Part shown: one piece after another, positions 13,311-25,299 of the stretch
Position numbering within the stretch: the stretch's first letter is position 1
Layout: each line of letters opens with the position of its first letter
From: Taenia hydatigena
Lineage: Eukaryota; Platyhelminthes; Cestoda; Cyclophyllidea; Taeniidae
NCBI GenBank assembly: GCA_036345935.2
Contig: JADWOT020000007.1
Span: forward strand, 1,934,385-1,998,384
Length of the DNA stretch: 64,000 nucleotides
Reading direction: 5' to 3'
The notes under the pieces: model-generated
The model's database searches: none
Told to the model about the DNA's origin: nothing
The model's input: only the letters and a program-made list of their open reading frames with translations
Program-made: the position numbers and the translations under genes

Positions 13311-15950
13311 TTTGGCAATGCTGTCATAGAAAAGGGGAAGACGATAACCTACAACCGTGCTTCAGCATCAAGAGTCAATCGCAGTCACAAAGAAGATTTT
13401 CTTTCAGTTTCCCCACATCGATGTTATTTAACGAGACCAAGTGTAAAGCCGAAGGTAAGTGAAAGCTAAAACCGAAAAATGAGAGGATACCTTTCGCGGA
13501 TTTTCGGTGAGAAGCACATAAAGCACCATGATAAAATTGTTGGTCAAGTAGCATACAACATGATGACATTTTCAGTTCTATGTAGCATTATCAATTCTCC
13601 GTGAAAATATTGCACCCTACTTTGCAGGTTATTGCCCATGCGATACCGTGATTGAAGACTGACTGTGCCAGTTATTGCTTACCGCTTTTCGAATAAATAC
13701 TAGCAGCTGAGATTGCTATGATGGGCATATTTTTATAGCTTACAAAGCAACCATAAATCCTATGCTAGTACCATTCTCTACCACATTAAGGAACTGCCAA
13801 ATAAAAACCAAGATTGTTCTCCTTCTGTTCCAAAATAGACCATGCATTAGCTGTTAATTGGAAGCAATTAATTTTGTATTCGACTGCGCGAAGGCATAGT
13901 TTTGCACAGTCTGCTAAGTCATGCAATCCGAAACACGAGAGGGATGCTCTCGACGGTTCATCAATGAAATTAGTCCTTTGATATTCCTTGTAAACTCAAA
14001 TTATGACTCTTAAACAATCATTCAATAAAGTTATTTATATGAGCCATAAGTTGCAACATGCTCATGCCACGACGGTAGAAATTCCTCAATCCTTATTTGG
14101 TCTAAATACGCGTTACTCAGACGTCGAATTCAGGCAAATCATGCGACATTTTTGTCTTGCGCTTGAGTGCATCTTGCATTTTCTCCATTTTTACAACCAG
14201 CACACGTAATTTGATTAATTACGAAATCAGCCTGACACATTTGGTCGCAATCACCTTTTTCTTGCTAAAGTATTAAAAAGCCTTATGATATTGAGCAAAT
14301 TAAAGTGATTTTGGGGTACAGCGTCACACAATGCCGTCTACATGCAAACATCTGCCCACATGCTTGGCGATTAAATTTAAATAAATAAAGTTAAAGACGG
14401 TAGTCAACGCGCACGCTTAAGACTAAATTGTGGGTACCATAATGCATACGGTGAGGCTAGCTAGTAAGGCGTGTGGTCGGAGAAATGCTTTAAAGGAGTT
14501 GACGAAGTTAACTCAGCAATTATCTGCCATGCATTTTAAACATTATTTAGTGTTTCAACTCATTCTCATAACTTCTCAAAATATGCTCAAGGGTTTGTTA
14601 CTCTGCATTTGTTGAAATTTGCTTCTACATCGCAAAATAATCATTGTAGAGCACAGATTAATGCATTTTGCAGCACACAATGCTGATGAACTGCATTGGT
14701 GTTAACATGATGAAATCGGGAGGTAAAAGCTATTGCGTATTTATACCATTGTCTTAACAGTTCGATATCTATGCCTGTGAACCATGAGTTACGAAAGCAT
14801 GAATATGCTCACTCAACATGAAGCAAGTTTTATAAGCAAAAACATACGCGTAAGGATGATGTGAACGAAAGCATCGGCCACTCGCGCGTAAGACAACATT
14901 CGCAACATTTCGTACGGTAACGATGCATTCCACGCGCACTTTAATTTCAGCTGCAGCATAATGCGTGCGTGCCAGAATTTCAGAGGGCCAAGATAAATGG
15001 AAAATAATTACTTTGGGTAAACTGCGAACCCATTAATTTATCCTGAAACGGAGTGAGGAGAATATTTTGCATACTGGGTCAAGCAGCGTGGCCAGATGGA
15101 GACATGGAGATGAGGTATCATAGGATCAGAAAGTGTCGTCTTTTCGGGAACCAACAGTGTCTTAAGCTTCAATACGTTTAGATATACTGGCTACTTTCCA
15201 CCCAACTGTTCATTTTAAACCAGACTGTGACACAGGGATTGACATCATCACATCATGCTCTGAGGCCGCATTCCTCGCTACTAACAATTGGCACGTCGTG
15301 ACGTATTAGCTGGGCACACAGTCGGTAAGGCCGGGATGCAGCCCTTTCCCAATCACAGTCATTCACTTGGTTACAAGTTTCTGGAATGAGTATGATACTT
15401 TTCTTAGCTTAATACATTCTGACGTGGTTAGGCAAGATGTTTGATCAACTACCCTATAATATTTGTGATACCAGAGACACTGCACGGAACTAGAAATGCT
15501 AAGCGAATCATAAGTAAGACAAGGAAATCATCGTAGAGCTGAATTGGAGCTAGCTCTCACGTATAAAACGCTGAACATCTAAAGCCTCTGATGACAGATT
15601 GGCAGCAAATGAATATTATTAACAGAGGTTTTACACAGACTTGTATGTAAGCATTCCACTGCTAACACAAGATGTGATTTTCGAGTAATAGAACATGTTG
15701 CCCTAATAATGGTGGACGCATAATCGTATAAGAGATAGAGACATCAAAGGCATTTGGGGTCAGCGCGTTGCGGTGATATAAAACGAGACCTGCCAGAAGC
15801 ACTTTATCGCTCAAAGGATTCCAGTGGCATCACGGGAATCTATAGCAAGTCCACACTAATGCCAATCCTCAGCAATCGCCCATTGCTGCGCGCAGTCGAT
15901 TTGGTGCCCAAAGTCCGCATAATGAGCTGTACTCACAAGGAAAACAGCTG
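13310..15950. other. Gene-poor stretch
   Basis: AT-rich, short unrelated ORFs only (longest about 75 codons, 15754-15981). Some of 14.0-14.2 and 19.3-19.5 kb look distantly alike, suggesting old repeat copies. No gene called. Confidence 0.4.
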
Positions 15951-16010
15951 CTGCCATTTCTGGCCGTTATTTTACAAATGAGATTTATTAATACTTTATT
16001 TGAACATGTC

Positions 16011-16136
16011 TTATGATTTATTTAAATGTCTTCCTTGCAATGAGCACTCTGAAAGCAGTGAAAATCTTGATACTTGCTTTGTGCTGATGTCAGCGTCTGA
16101 TGTGTCTTTCTGCGGGGAAGTCTGGGCAGCCAGCGT
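16011..16136 (-). CDS. Possible alternative last exon of the transporter
   Basis: A very good acceptor (CTATCCTGTTTCAG) opens a 41-codon polar, Ser-rich tail ending in TAA at 16011, followed by AATAAA at about 15995-16000 and again at 15984-15989. In exon 12 there is a GTATGC donor after FFFL (exon end 16831) that would join to this exon in phase 0, giving ~741 residues. The simple read-through stop at 16783 lacks a clear polyadenylation signal, so this spliced end may be the real one. An 18-bp phase-0 micro-exon (about 16352-16369) is conceivable between them but unsupported. Confidence 0.4.
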   Translation of the reverse strand, partial: TLAAQTSPQKDTSDADISTKQVSRFSLLSECSLQGRHLNKS

Positions 16137-16782
16137 CTGAAACAGGATAGAACATTGCTGTCAAATTTTGAGTAGAAGACATCAGTTCATAGAGTATCAA
16201 TGTGACAGCAATCGAAATTCTGGAAATACTGGCGTGCTTGTTGCAAGGAAAGCAGAGCGCAAGGGCCTCCATGCTAACAGCTGCGTGCTTAAATTAGTGC
16301 GTAAAGAGTGAAACCACCTAACCTACTTTACAAAGTAAGTTTAATGAAATGAAGCTCCTATCACTACCTCATCAACATCCTGAGCCTGTAAAGTCGGCGC
16401 CAAAAGTAGATCCTTTGATTGCAGGTTGGCAGGAACAAAGAAGCGAGACAGGTGATGGTAGATAGGTATGTCCAAACTTCAATTGATCCCACCTTTTATA
16501 AAGAGCCATGAATTCAGTGTAAATGCAGTCGCCTTTAAAAGCAAAATAATTAGAGTATTGAAGTTAGAAAAGAACCATATAGTTCTCCTTACACTCATCT
16601 CTCATGTACCTTGCTAATAATGTTGTCAAAAGGTTGTTAAACACACAGCTTTGCTTAAGGTACGCGCTTTGTAAAGTGTGCATAGGTTGAACATTTAAGG
16701 TAACTACAGTACAAATTCTTGTCAGAAATTAGAAACTTCAATTTTAATAACTTATTGGAATTCGTTGACACCAAAGTAGTCA

Positions 16783-19700
16783 CTACTCGTTGATGGGCGA
16801 AGAAATTCTAGGGTTGTAAAAAGTGCATACAAGGAAGAAGAAGCGGTCGAAGCTGAGTGTTTGTACGGCGTGTCCAAGTATTTGCCAGACACCGAGAAAT
16901 ACAACGAGGTTGAAAATCACGATGCACCAGGTTAGGCGACGCAGTGGTGCTAGGGCTCTGCGCACCTCCGACAAGGGTGGTTTATTCTCACTTAGGCGTG
17001 GAGAAAATCGCAGATCCGTTTGTCTGGCCATCAAACCAATGTGAGGAGTCCGATACAAGCATTGAACGATTAAATAGGAAGGCATGTCATTATCATTTGG
17101 TTAAACAATTTCGACTGAAACAGTTCTGAGCTATGTAAAGGCTTGAGGGGATAAGGAAATTTTGTACTCTTGCAAAGGTCAGGTGGATTGCTGGTTTGCC
17201 TACCGAGTGAAGATCTCAGGCCATGGCATGAGAGGATTATCAATTTCTTGAACGCAGCACCACACGCTTGGCGCCAATTTGGGTGGAAGAGGCTTGGTGA
17301 GGAGGACAGTGATCAGTACAGGTAGCAGAAAGCCACCCAAAAGTGCTATCCCTAACCCCGTAATCTGGGTCTGCTTGGAATCTGGTCGTTGAAAAGATAA
17401 GTAAGAGGTGATAAAAGCAAGAAATTCTTAATAAATAATGTAGTCATCAGTCTGTTTTAAGTGTCTGTGCTGGTATTGCATCATATCCAACGTGTTGTAT
17501 ACGCAGTAGTCAATTTAGAATTCACGCGAAATAGATTTGGATGAGCCTTTTACTGCAACTAACGCCATAGAAGCTTGCCTGCTTGGAGAGGCATTGCCAT
17601 TAAACCTCATGTAATATTAGCACAGCCTCCTCGACAAACTGCTGATTGGCTGAAGAGGGCCATATTCATAAATAAAGAAGTGACACCTCTATTTTAGCTC
17701 ACAGTAAAGCAAGAAGAGCCAGAAACATACCCAATGATGACGCTTTATCAAGCACGAACCAGGTGGTAAGTGATGCCCCTGCACTAACGAAGTAGCCAAG
17801 TAGAAGCGCAGCCTTCGAAAGACGCTCCCAAAGAATGCTAAGGCAAAGGCATCCAACAAAGGGTGTGCAGAGACCGTAGAAAAGGAAATTCGCCAACTAA
17901 AAGGCAAACCGTAGTTAAATGTGCCAGCGTAATTCTTTAAACTAAATGAAAGCAACGGCAAAAAGAATTATAAAACAACCTCACTTCGATGGGATTTCTT
18001 AGTTCAAGACAAGGGAAACACCTGACCTCCGCCATCATGCTGTTCTTTTACCTTTCGCACTCGCTTGCGCTTCTCACTTGTCCGATTAATTTTTCTCAGC
18101 TCTTTAAGCATGATTCTTTCTGCAACCCATTCCGTTCTACGTTTGTCTACTCAATTTAATCTTTTTCACTTTCGATTGCAATCGCAAGAGTAATTTTTCG
18201 ATAACAGTGACAAGGAAATAGGAATGCCACTACCTGGAGAGAAACCACCAGTAATTAAGTTATGGAATAGGATTGAGGAAGTAGTGCCTCCTTTAGAGCC
18301 CAATGGTGCAACTGAGACTGGTTATTGAACACTCCAAAACGCTTCGATACTGTCATTGTCGTCCAATTTCTGACCAAAATTACTTGGAAATGAAGGTCAA
18401 TAAAATACTTTAGGAAGGACAGATCATTCTGTAGCTAGATGGACTCATCTCACACCAACTATTGGCTCACATGCGTCGGCAGATGCACACGTATGCCTGT
18501 GTTACGGCTGAGTGGCACTTCTGATTACTATGGTACGCATCTCAACGTGATGACAACTTATGCATAAAAAACATTGGCAAATGCCATTTTCATGGAATCT
18601 GATGCATCAACCATCTCATGGCGTGGAATATACAGCAAATAGTGCAAAAGCAAGCTATGAGGCGTTGTGTTATGATGCAAAATCTACAAGAGAAGGAATT
18701 GGCTTTTGTGCCGCAGATATATCAAACTAAACTGCTTAGATTTTAGAAGACTAGCTCCAAACGCCTTTGTTCTCCAAATCAAACACCAATTCAGTCAGTA
18801 TGAAGATTAGTCAGCCGGTCATTCCGCCAACAGGCAGCCCAAAGGATGCATGCTGCTTAGATCGAGATTGAAGAAATATGGAAAAACATGATCTTAAGCG
18901 CTACGTTGCCTTATTGCCAGTGCCAGTTCCATTAATTTTCTTGACACATGCGAACCCAGTAAATGCCAAACCAGCGTTACCCTTATGTTCGCTTTTGACA
19001 TTGCAATATGAATGAGTTTAACGCAAAAAGGATTCGGCTAATAGTGCAAGAATAACGGAACGAACAATAAATCGCAGCTCATTTGCGCCCGCAGTGCGCA
19101 GAGGCAATGAATGCATTTGGCGAGTCAGCGTTTACTACAACGGGACATTGCAGCTAGCTAAACCGGGAGTGCATAGATGATAGGTTAAAAGGCATATTAG
19201 ATCAGTTGAGCCACCGTTTTCAAGCGGCGAAATTAGTTCAGGCATTTTAAAAGTCGTCTTGTTTGATAGATTAAATGGGGATGTTTGTTTGTATTATGAA
19301 CAGAAAAACCATGTGCGGACCTGAAATCCTAAATCGAGTGCGATTTAAGAGGGGACATGCGATGCTAACATCGCTTAGTGCGAAGCACCTAACATTACTC
19401 CCAGCTAAATACGTTGAAGTTGATATTCCTCTTAATGTGTGCCCTTTAAATGCGCTCATAAATGACTTGTTGACCGCATTCAGGCAATCACCACATCACC
19501 GCTTATTCTCGCCAAGGACCTATTTGGCCGTATCCGCTTATCTGTTCGCCCTTCTATGTAAAATCGTATTTCACCAAATGGAATCAGTCATTCAAATTTG
19601 CTATTATAACCTGTTAAGTTATCGAGTGGATGGAAATAGTGCATCGCAGTCACATTGTGCTGCGTTGGTGGGGCATCAGCCAATCTGGTACCAGAACTAC

Positions 19701-22700
19701 ATGACCCTAAAAGAATAGAGTTATGTGCATACCTCTATTTCCGAGAACATAATGAATGCTGGTATCATGCATGCCGTCACAGTAAAGGCAATCGGTAGCT
19801 CGCTTCTCGACATCTCGTCCATGCAGGCACGATATGCACCGTGTGTCCGACAGCCATACACCAGTGTTATGGCAGGTCTGGTGCTGCATTCCTCCTTGAT
19901 CCTGTCAAAACAAAGGGGCGAGAAAAGAGTGGCCTTACTATCGTGCCAAAATTTTTGTCACTAATGCCAATTTTGAGCGTCAGTGTGTGTTGTCAGCAAG
20001 AAAAGCCCATGTCTAGCCAACTCTGTGCAAACATTATCAAATTCATGATGCGAAGGAAATACACAACCAGATTGTCGAACTCATGTTCGATTTATAGTAT
20101 GTTAGCTCAGAAGACTGCAAATTGTGGCCAGTATTTCTTGTAGCATGATGATGGAACTGGTAGACCTAGCAATCTTCAAGCTTACATTATTTTAGTTTGT
20201 CATACTACATGAGCTGCATTTTTCCGTGAAAATGGAAACATTTCGTTAGTTTGTTATTTGGTTCAAGCACTTGTCACTTAGCCCTAGTTTTGCCTTGAAT
20301 TTTACATTCTCTCAGAAAGATGGCGATCGTTACCCGATTATGCATTGAGCATGAGCGTATTTAAATGGTAGAATACTTAACGACAGAATTCGTTCAAATA
20401 GCCAGTCATCGGCTCTGTTTAACTAATCCATGATTTGGTATTTTATAGCTGTCATGTCAGCAAATTACTTTGACATAATTATCAGCCATTACTTGCAGTC
20501 GTACCAGGTATCACTGTGACATGCCGCACATTCGAGCATGCTGCGACAGCGACAGATGTTCCGTCGGCTCGCAAGATGATCACGTCGCCTGCCACAGAGC
20601 AGACAATTTGCTTTGTCTACCTGCTTTTTGAAGGGCTGAAGAGAGAATAGACAAACCGGAGAATTCAGTGAATCACGCACAGCATTTGAGTGTCATAGAG
20701 TCATCTTGTCTTCTCTTTGGTGCACAACAATTTTTCAATGATTTATGCAGACCTAAGAACTTGTTTTTGATCAATCTCTCGTGCAGTGCCTAATGGACTT
20801 ATTGCCAAATTTTGGCGGAGGTATCAGAGATTACCAAGAAATTGATTTGGATAGAGCTCACTCGAATGTACTCTGCGAAGACATCGTGATACAGGATTGA
20901 TGAAGCGCCGACAATGCTGAACGTGCAAGAGGTCACGAGGAGCAGGAGAAGCACGACGAAAATGACCCAAATGCCGCTCTTGCCCAGCAGGTGCATCGGA
21001 GTTGCAAAAAGCACAAGACCTACAACAGCATGCTGTTGATGAGGCTGCGATGGGATCCAGTCAGCCAGTCAGTGCAATGATACGATGTTCCAATATTGCA
21101 AAGCATTTTGTTTTCCAGAGTGAAAACTCATTGCATTCAATATGTTCAAAGCGTGTATTAATTTCCACTAAATTAAAAAACGCAACTTTTACAGGTATAA
21201 TAAACTAATAAATCATCTAATCACAAAATCCAAGTCGGTCTGTAATTTGTTCTGGAAATATTAAGTCGCGACTGGTACGACTAAGGAATTAAAGACTTGC
21301 CGTGTGCCTTTTGCCCTTTGTCAAGAAGAGCTGCGTTGAAGAAAGCTGACTCCAGTGCTCGAAAACCCAAACCACAGACCACACTGAGTGCAAATGGAAT
21401 GCAAAAGGCCATGATGATGGCCAGAAGTAGACCAAGTACTCCATGGTTTGGCGGCAAGCTGACTGAAGTCCCCCATAGCGCTTGATCGAGCAGGACCCGC
21501 ACCATGTGATCTAGAGAATGATATTAAGCAAAGTAATTTTCATAACCTATTAATGGGTGGATAGTGAAAGCCACAGCTAGGACATGAAAGGGACCAAGGG
21601 GTGATGCGAATGCGCCGACTTACGAGCAAAGCTAATGAGGCTATCGCTGAGGATTCTGCCACCGAATCCATTGGTCATGGAATCCCCAATCCCATAGTCT
21701 GATTTATTGTAGCACCTTAATAACTTGTAGAAGCTGTCCATGTTGCCTACAATGCAGCTCAAAATTATGCCCAAAAATCAACACCATCAGTCGAATTTAG
21801 GTGACACTACAGTCACTCACGACTCCATGATGCATCAGGATTACTGATTATGGCAATGTGTTATACAAGTTCACCTGTCCTACTTAAGTTGTTGCATTCT
21901 ATTCCAAAATGCAGCCTTGGTTTTAACTTTAACCATATTATTCCTTGGCTTCATCGGCCTTGTTTTTAAAATTCGACTGATTTAAACTGTATTGCTTTCG
22001 CTTGTAAGTAATAACTAGCCTACTCATGAGTGCGCTATACGTAAGGGAAAGCATTTGTACTCAGGTTGTGAGCACGAAAGGTGTCAAGCCATATAATTAA
22101 GTAATTAGGCAATTTGTTCTGCCTTCAATGGCACACTTGTTGATGAATGGCAAAATGACTAAGATCATTTGATTTTCTGTCAACAGCACAGACGTAATGC
22201 GCGGTTTTCGCGAGGATCTCTATGCTTAGTTTTTGCACGTTGGATTTGAGCAAATTGGCGAACTTGTGTTTTGAGCGAAAAAGCTTTCAATATAAGGCGA
22301 CTGCCTTTTTGATGCAATTGTTTCCATTTTGCTTATTTTATGCAAGTGAGTCTGCATTACTGCGCTTTATCTTTTATAGGCTATTAAATTCAGTTGCCTT
22401 GAAATTTAGTTGGCCATTTTAGTCCATCCATGAAGGTGCGGTCTTGTTGCGTTTCCGTCTCTGTCTTCATCTCAGCATCCGATGTCATTGCTGCGCAATA
22501 TCTCAGCCACGTTAATAAAATTACCCTCTCACAAAAAAGCTGTCACAACATTTTGATGACAAGACAAAGGTTTTTTGCATTTCCAGTCTAATTTACTTTC
22601 GTTTCATGCATAAGAGCCTGCACGATCTGCACCCTATCACCATGAATCTACTTAACCATCATGTTCAGAACATCATTAACCTTCCAAACCGATATCACAT

Positions 22701-25240
22701 GCGAATATGCGTTTTGCATAGATAAGTCAATAACAGCCAAACCTCATTTGCTTTGGAGACGACATTGCAACGGCAGTCATGAAAGGAGCATACCAAGTGC
22801 TAAGGATGTTGGCACATGCAGCACACTGAATATGAGAATGGCACAAATGAGGAGGATGGTGATAGCAATGATGTAGATGATGGGACTGTAGCTTCTGCGC
22901 CGCGCCACCACCAACAGGGCACCAACTAGAATGAAGACTATGGATGCGATGACGGTCTCGCTTGCATTCTTGGTTACGGCCTTCAAAACCATTGAACCTT
23001 CTGCCAAAGGGAAGGGGACAGAACTAATGCAGGCCATTCTGTGTGAACGCCGACGAAACGTATGTAGTAAGATAAGTGTTGCTTACCGGTGATGTTGACG
23101 GTGAGGGTGTATAAGCTGGTGAGGAGGCTAACGGTGATGGTGAGAATGTGGGCAAACAAGCCGAAGCGATGGCCAACGAATTGAGCAATGGTGTGGGCTC
23201 CAGGCGCCTTGGTACGAAATTCCAAGAGCAGCAGCACGAAGATGGTGTGAACCAGCGCACAGCTTGCTGGCGTGTATTTGCTACCGGCAATGCCGTACTA
23301 AATCCATAAGTGAGGCTACACTCTTGAGCTGTTCATAGTATTAATGCGTTGGCCGTCATTATAACATACATGTGGTGCCTGTGTATGCTAACAGACTGTA
23401 CCGAGCCGAGCGCCATATACTAGTCGATTAAGCCCTGTCTTCGAATGTCAAAGCGAGTACCGGATGTCTATTGTTTAAAGAGACTGATATTTTTTGACAC
23501 CTCAACCCTATGAAAACATGGCACGATGATAAAGTAGCATTTAGTTTGGATGTGATGTGCTGATGGCTACGCGGCAAAGCGATTCGACCCGACCGACTGT
23601 ATGAATCACCTCAAAATTATAATTTCTCCTTGCAGCCCTTCCACCTTGAATGCAATAGCTAGGCCCTAATGTAAGCGTTGCATACTACGCTATCATACAG
23701 GGGTATTAAAAATGTTACGATGACTTTGTAAATTTTAACTCTCTGCCAACAGCTAGCAAATTCTAGAGACGATATCAAAATTGCAGCATAATTAGGCAAT
23801 TCGAACCACCCAAACGCTTAGTATTTTATGAATTCGTGGCACCGAAATCATAGTATTTCTAATGTCCAATGCTAAACCGATGCTTTCATAAACCAACTCT
23901 AGAACCAGATATTAAATGTCAGCGCGTCAAGTTATTGGCCTTTAAGTTAAAGTATTATCTCAGATAGGTATCAAAGTAATGGTTTCTAGAGCGGCAGCCG
24001 TTGACAAAATTAAGTTTTCTGGTCGGCTAGCATTAGAAAAGTCAAGGTCCTGGCGATTGGATAAAATGTGACCTAGGTCAAGTAAAAGGTCGCTGAATAA
24101 TGATGTTGTCCTACCAGTTCCGTGTTTCTCACAGCGTCCAAAATTGTCGTCGGCCATGTGATTTGTACCACGAAGGAGGCAATGACAATGCCGAGTTTGT
24201 GTGGCCTATCGGAACTGCTGCAAGAGTCTCTTTGCAGCTTCGTCTAGAAGAAAAGCGAACTTGTTGAACTGCTATACGAGCACACCTGGTAGATGCAGAC
24301 AAGACTGCGAAGTGGCACTGGAAAATTTGGTCATGCGCAAATCCTTCTAATTATGGAACACTCAGCCCTATGTTTGAAGCAAAAGGGATAATTTGTGCAC
24401 CTGAATGCAAACGATGCTTGCACGTTAGGACACTAAAGCCCAATTTTCCATAAGAGGGATTTCTTATAACCCCGAAGGTAGAAGTATTTTATTCACTTGT
24501 TTGCTCCTATGAAAACTAATCAGACACAAGCACCAAATGTCACGCGCACTACACTTTGGTTGGTTCGCAATATAAGTAAAAGGCCTAGCTACACATAAAT
24601 CTCACCATTTTGTCAAAATCACACGCGAATACTGCACAGCAGAAATTAACACTTTGCTCAGGTAAATATTTAAGGGGCATGGAACGAATAGGTCTAGCAA
24701 CCCTAAGTGCTATAGCGAAAAATGGTTTCCATGCTTTTTTGATGGTCAAAGACTAACGCACTAAAGATTGGATGGCAAAAATAGCGGCAGACAATCGCCA
24801 GGATGGGAGGCCATAACAAAACCAATCTGACATCGAAATTACCCTAGAATGATTTTTGTCCATAAATGGCAAACAAAACTGTTATTCAAAGCGACAGCTC
24901 CATTAAGGCAACCAACGAGTAGCTGATTTGAATAAAATGGTTCAGTCACGTTGGTATAGATCTTCATAAATGGAATAGCAACACCTCTAAAACTTACACG
25001 TTTGCGCTTTCTCGCGCAGAGGGTGCAAATGATATCAACAGCAATGGCCACAAGAAGAACGGCGAAAGTAACTCCGGCCACATCACTGTAGCTTAATGCT
25101 TCGGACAATCTTCTGCGAGACACCTTCTGAAGATTCTGACACGCCTGTTTAGCCGGTGAAGGCAACCGCCGACTCACATTCATCGTAACGCCTGGTTTTG
25201 GTCGTACATGCATACATTCCTCAGGCTCAGTGTCTTCCAT
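16783..25240 (-). CDS. DUR3-like sodium:solute symporter (SSS family), 12-exon gene
   Basis: Multi-pass membrane transporter; in the family, DUR3 proteins import urea or related small solutes with a coupling ion at the plasma membrane. Exons, high to low: 25240-24998, 24243-24133, 23297-23087, 23000-22794, 21746-21624, 21510-21301, 21019-20862, 20635-20505, 19901-19733, 17896-17731, 17381-17204, 17023-16783. Every junction agrees in phase, giving about 715 residues, the usual length for DUR3. Family signatures seen: a TWPTTIL stretch in exon 2 (WTWAATLL in relatives), YGIAG opening exon 3, then APGAHT and HRFG, DQALW followed by IPFAL (exon 6), LLGKSG (exon 7) ending in a SSILYHDVF-EYI helix, SILWER (exon 10), and an EIDNPL-PWPEI segment (exon 11) followed by a last hydrophobic helix. 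All but one donor are GT; several are GTATGC. Substrate is inferred from family only and several canonical residues differ. Intron 4 (~1.05 kb) and intron 9 (~1.8 kb) are the longest. Confidence 0.85.
20505..20635 (-). CDS. Transporter exon 8: cysteine-rich loop
   Basis: Strong acceptor (TTCTCTCTTCAG) joins in phase 0 to the YIR end of exon 7. The exon encodes a basic loop with CxxC (residues 432/435), CxC (449/451) and CxxC followed by His (457/460/461). Exon 9 adds Cys470, Cys482, His485 and Cys491, so a possible metal site is split by the intron. Two donors lie 12 bases apart: ACCTG-GTACGA (20505) and GCAA-GTAATG (20493); both leave phase 2 and both keep the frame, differing by four residues including one more Cys. 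The spacing resembles zinc-binding loops but no metal binding is shown. Confidence 0.8.
21295..21300 (-). other. GC-AG intron donor (GCAAGT) of transporter intron 6
   Basis: No GT donor near the end of exon 6 keeps the frame. A GCAAGT, the usual form of GC-AG donors, follows the codon pattern CAC-G and joins in phase 1 to the acceptor GTTGTAG of exon 7, giving the expected continuous protein across a conserved helix. This is an inference from frame and family alignment. Confidence 0.6.
24998..25240 (-). CDS. Transporter exon 1, start codon and first membrane helix
   Basis: ATG at 25240 with an in-frame TAG 15 bases upstream, so this is the first usable start in this exon. The first ~45 residues are polar and basic (many Arg, Lys, Pro), then a hydrophobic helix (residues ~50-75) ends in a Lys/Arg cluster directly before a consensus donor GTAAGT at 24997. 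A pyrimidine-poor AG lies 16 bases before the ATG (ATTTAG); it could be the acceptor of a 5' UTR intron or of trans-splicing, which cannot be decided from DNA alone. Confidence 0.75.
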
Positions 25241-25299
25241 GCTCCACGCGTCGATCTAAATGAACTTGTTGCTCTAGGAAAGATTGTATGCGCCCGAGA

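Noticed and set aside
14680..14740. CTGATGA-containing segment considered as a hammerhead ribozyme
   Set aside because: The GAAA core and flanking stems do not fit the required geometry.
19271..19718. 147-codon plus-strand ORF inside transporter intron 9
   Set aside because: No gene-like composition, no splice context and length within chance expectation.
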